Origin: Bacteroidales bacterium
GTDB lineage: Bacteria; Bacteroidota; Bacteroidia; Bacteroidales; P3
Assembly (NCBI GenBank): GCA_017988355.1
Contig: JAGNRX010000055.1
Coordinates: 1-7,129 of the forward strand
DNA: 7,129 nucleotides
Direction of reading: 5' to 3'
The position numbers and the translations under genes were made by a program. Positions 7,086 to 7,129 of this stretch are shown piece after piece; within the stretch, counting starts at the first letter, position 1; every line of letters starts with the position of its first letter. The notes under the pieces are model-generated. The model was not told the DNA's origin. It searched no databases and was given only the letters and a program-made list of their open reading frames with translations.

Positions 7086-7129
7086 TTATTTATTTGAGTC
7101 CTTAATTGGTCTAATACTGTTTAATACTG
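7086..7129 (-). CDS. possible C-terminal end of an upstream gene
   Basis: On the minus strand one frame stays open from the right edge for 13 codons (VLNSIRPIKDSNK) and stops with TAA at 7088-7086, 13 bases before the TolC-family ATG. The other two frames on this strand stop almost at once. No promoter box appears in these bases, which fits an upstream gene in the same operon; a TetR-type regulator often occupies this place in related operons. The stretch is too short to identify, and a chance open frame is quite possible. Confidence 0.3.
   Translation of the reverse strand, partial: VLNSIRPIKDSNK

Overview
The window looks like a Bacteroidota chromosome, most likely order Bacteroidales. It is AT-rich, every gene lies on the minus strand, Shine-Dalgarno sequences are largely absent, and the one promoter that can be read is of the TTG / TAnnTTTG type used by this phylum. 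The proteins also fit: a TolC-type outer-membrane factor, a lipoprotein HlyD-type adaptor, and a NAPE-PLD-like hydrolase similar to those of Bacteroidales. The genus cannot be told from the sequence alone. The genes are described below in transcription order, from high to low coordinates.

The right part (7072 to 4061) is the front half of a tripartite ABC-2 export operon of the YbhFSR/YhiH type: a TolC-like outer-membrane factor, a HlyD-like periplasmic adaptor lipoprotein and a first ATPase. The genes are tightly packed, with a 4-base gap and then an ATGA overlap. The last 13 codons of an unidentified upstream gene may lie at 7086-7129. In this family a second ATPase and two ABC-2 permeases usually follow directly.

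Here the order is interrupted. After the first ATPase come a 23-base-periodic repeat array overlapping a promoter (about 3962-4053) and four genes unrelated to export: an AAA_14/DUF4143 ATPase, a membrane-anchored NAPE-PLD-like metallo-hydrolase, a HemG-like flavodoxin, and a 2[4Fe-4S] ferredoxin-nitroreductase fusion. Six bases later a second ABC ATPase begins at 127 and runs off the left edge. Its FGHFTAVD start matches the partner ATPase expected in the export operon. The simplest reading is that a four-gene cargo sits inside the operon, between the two ATPase genes. Its own promoter would restore transcription of the downstream half.

Within the cargo, the flavodoxin and the ferredoxin-nitroreductase form a plausible low-potential electron-transfer pair. 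The AAA ATPase and the hydrolase have no obvious link to them or to export. No transposase, integrase, tRNA, rRNA or CRISPR array is visible.
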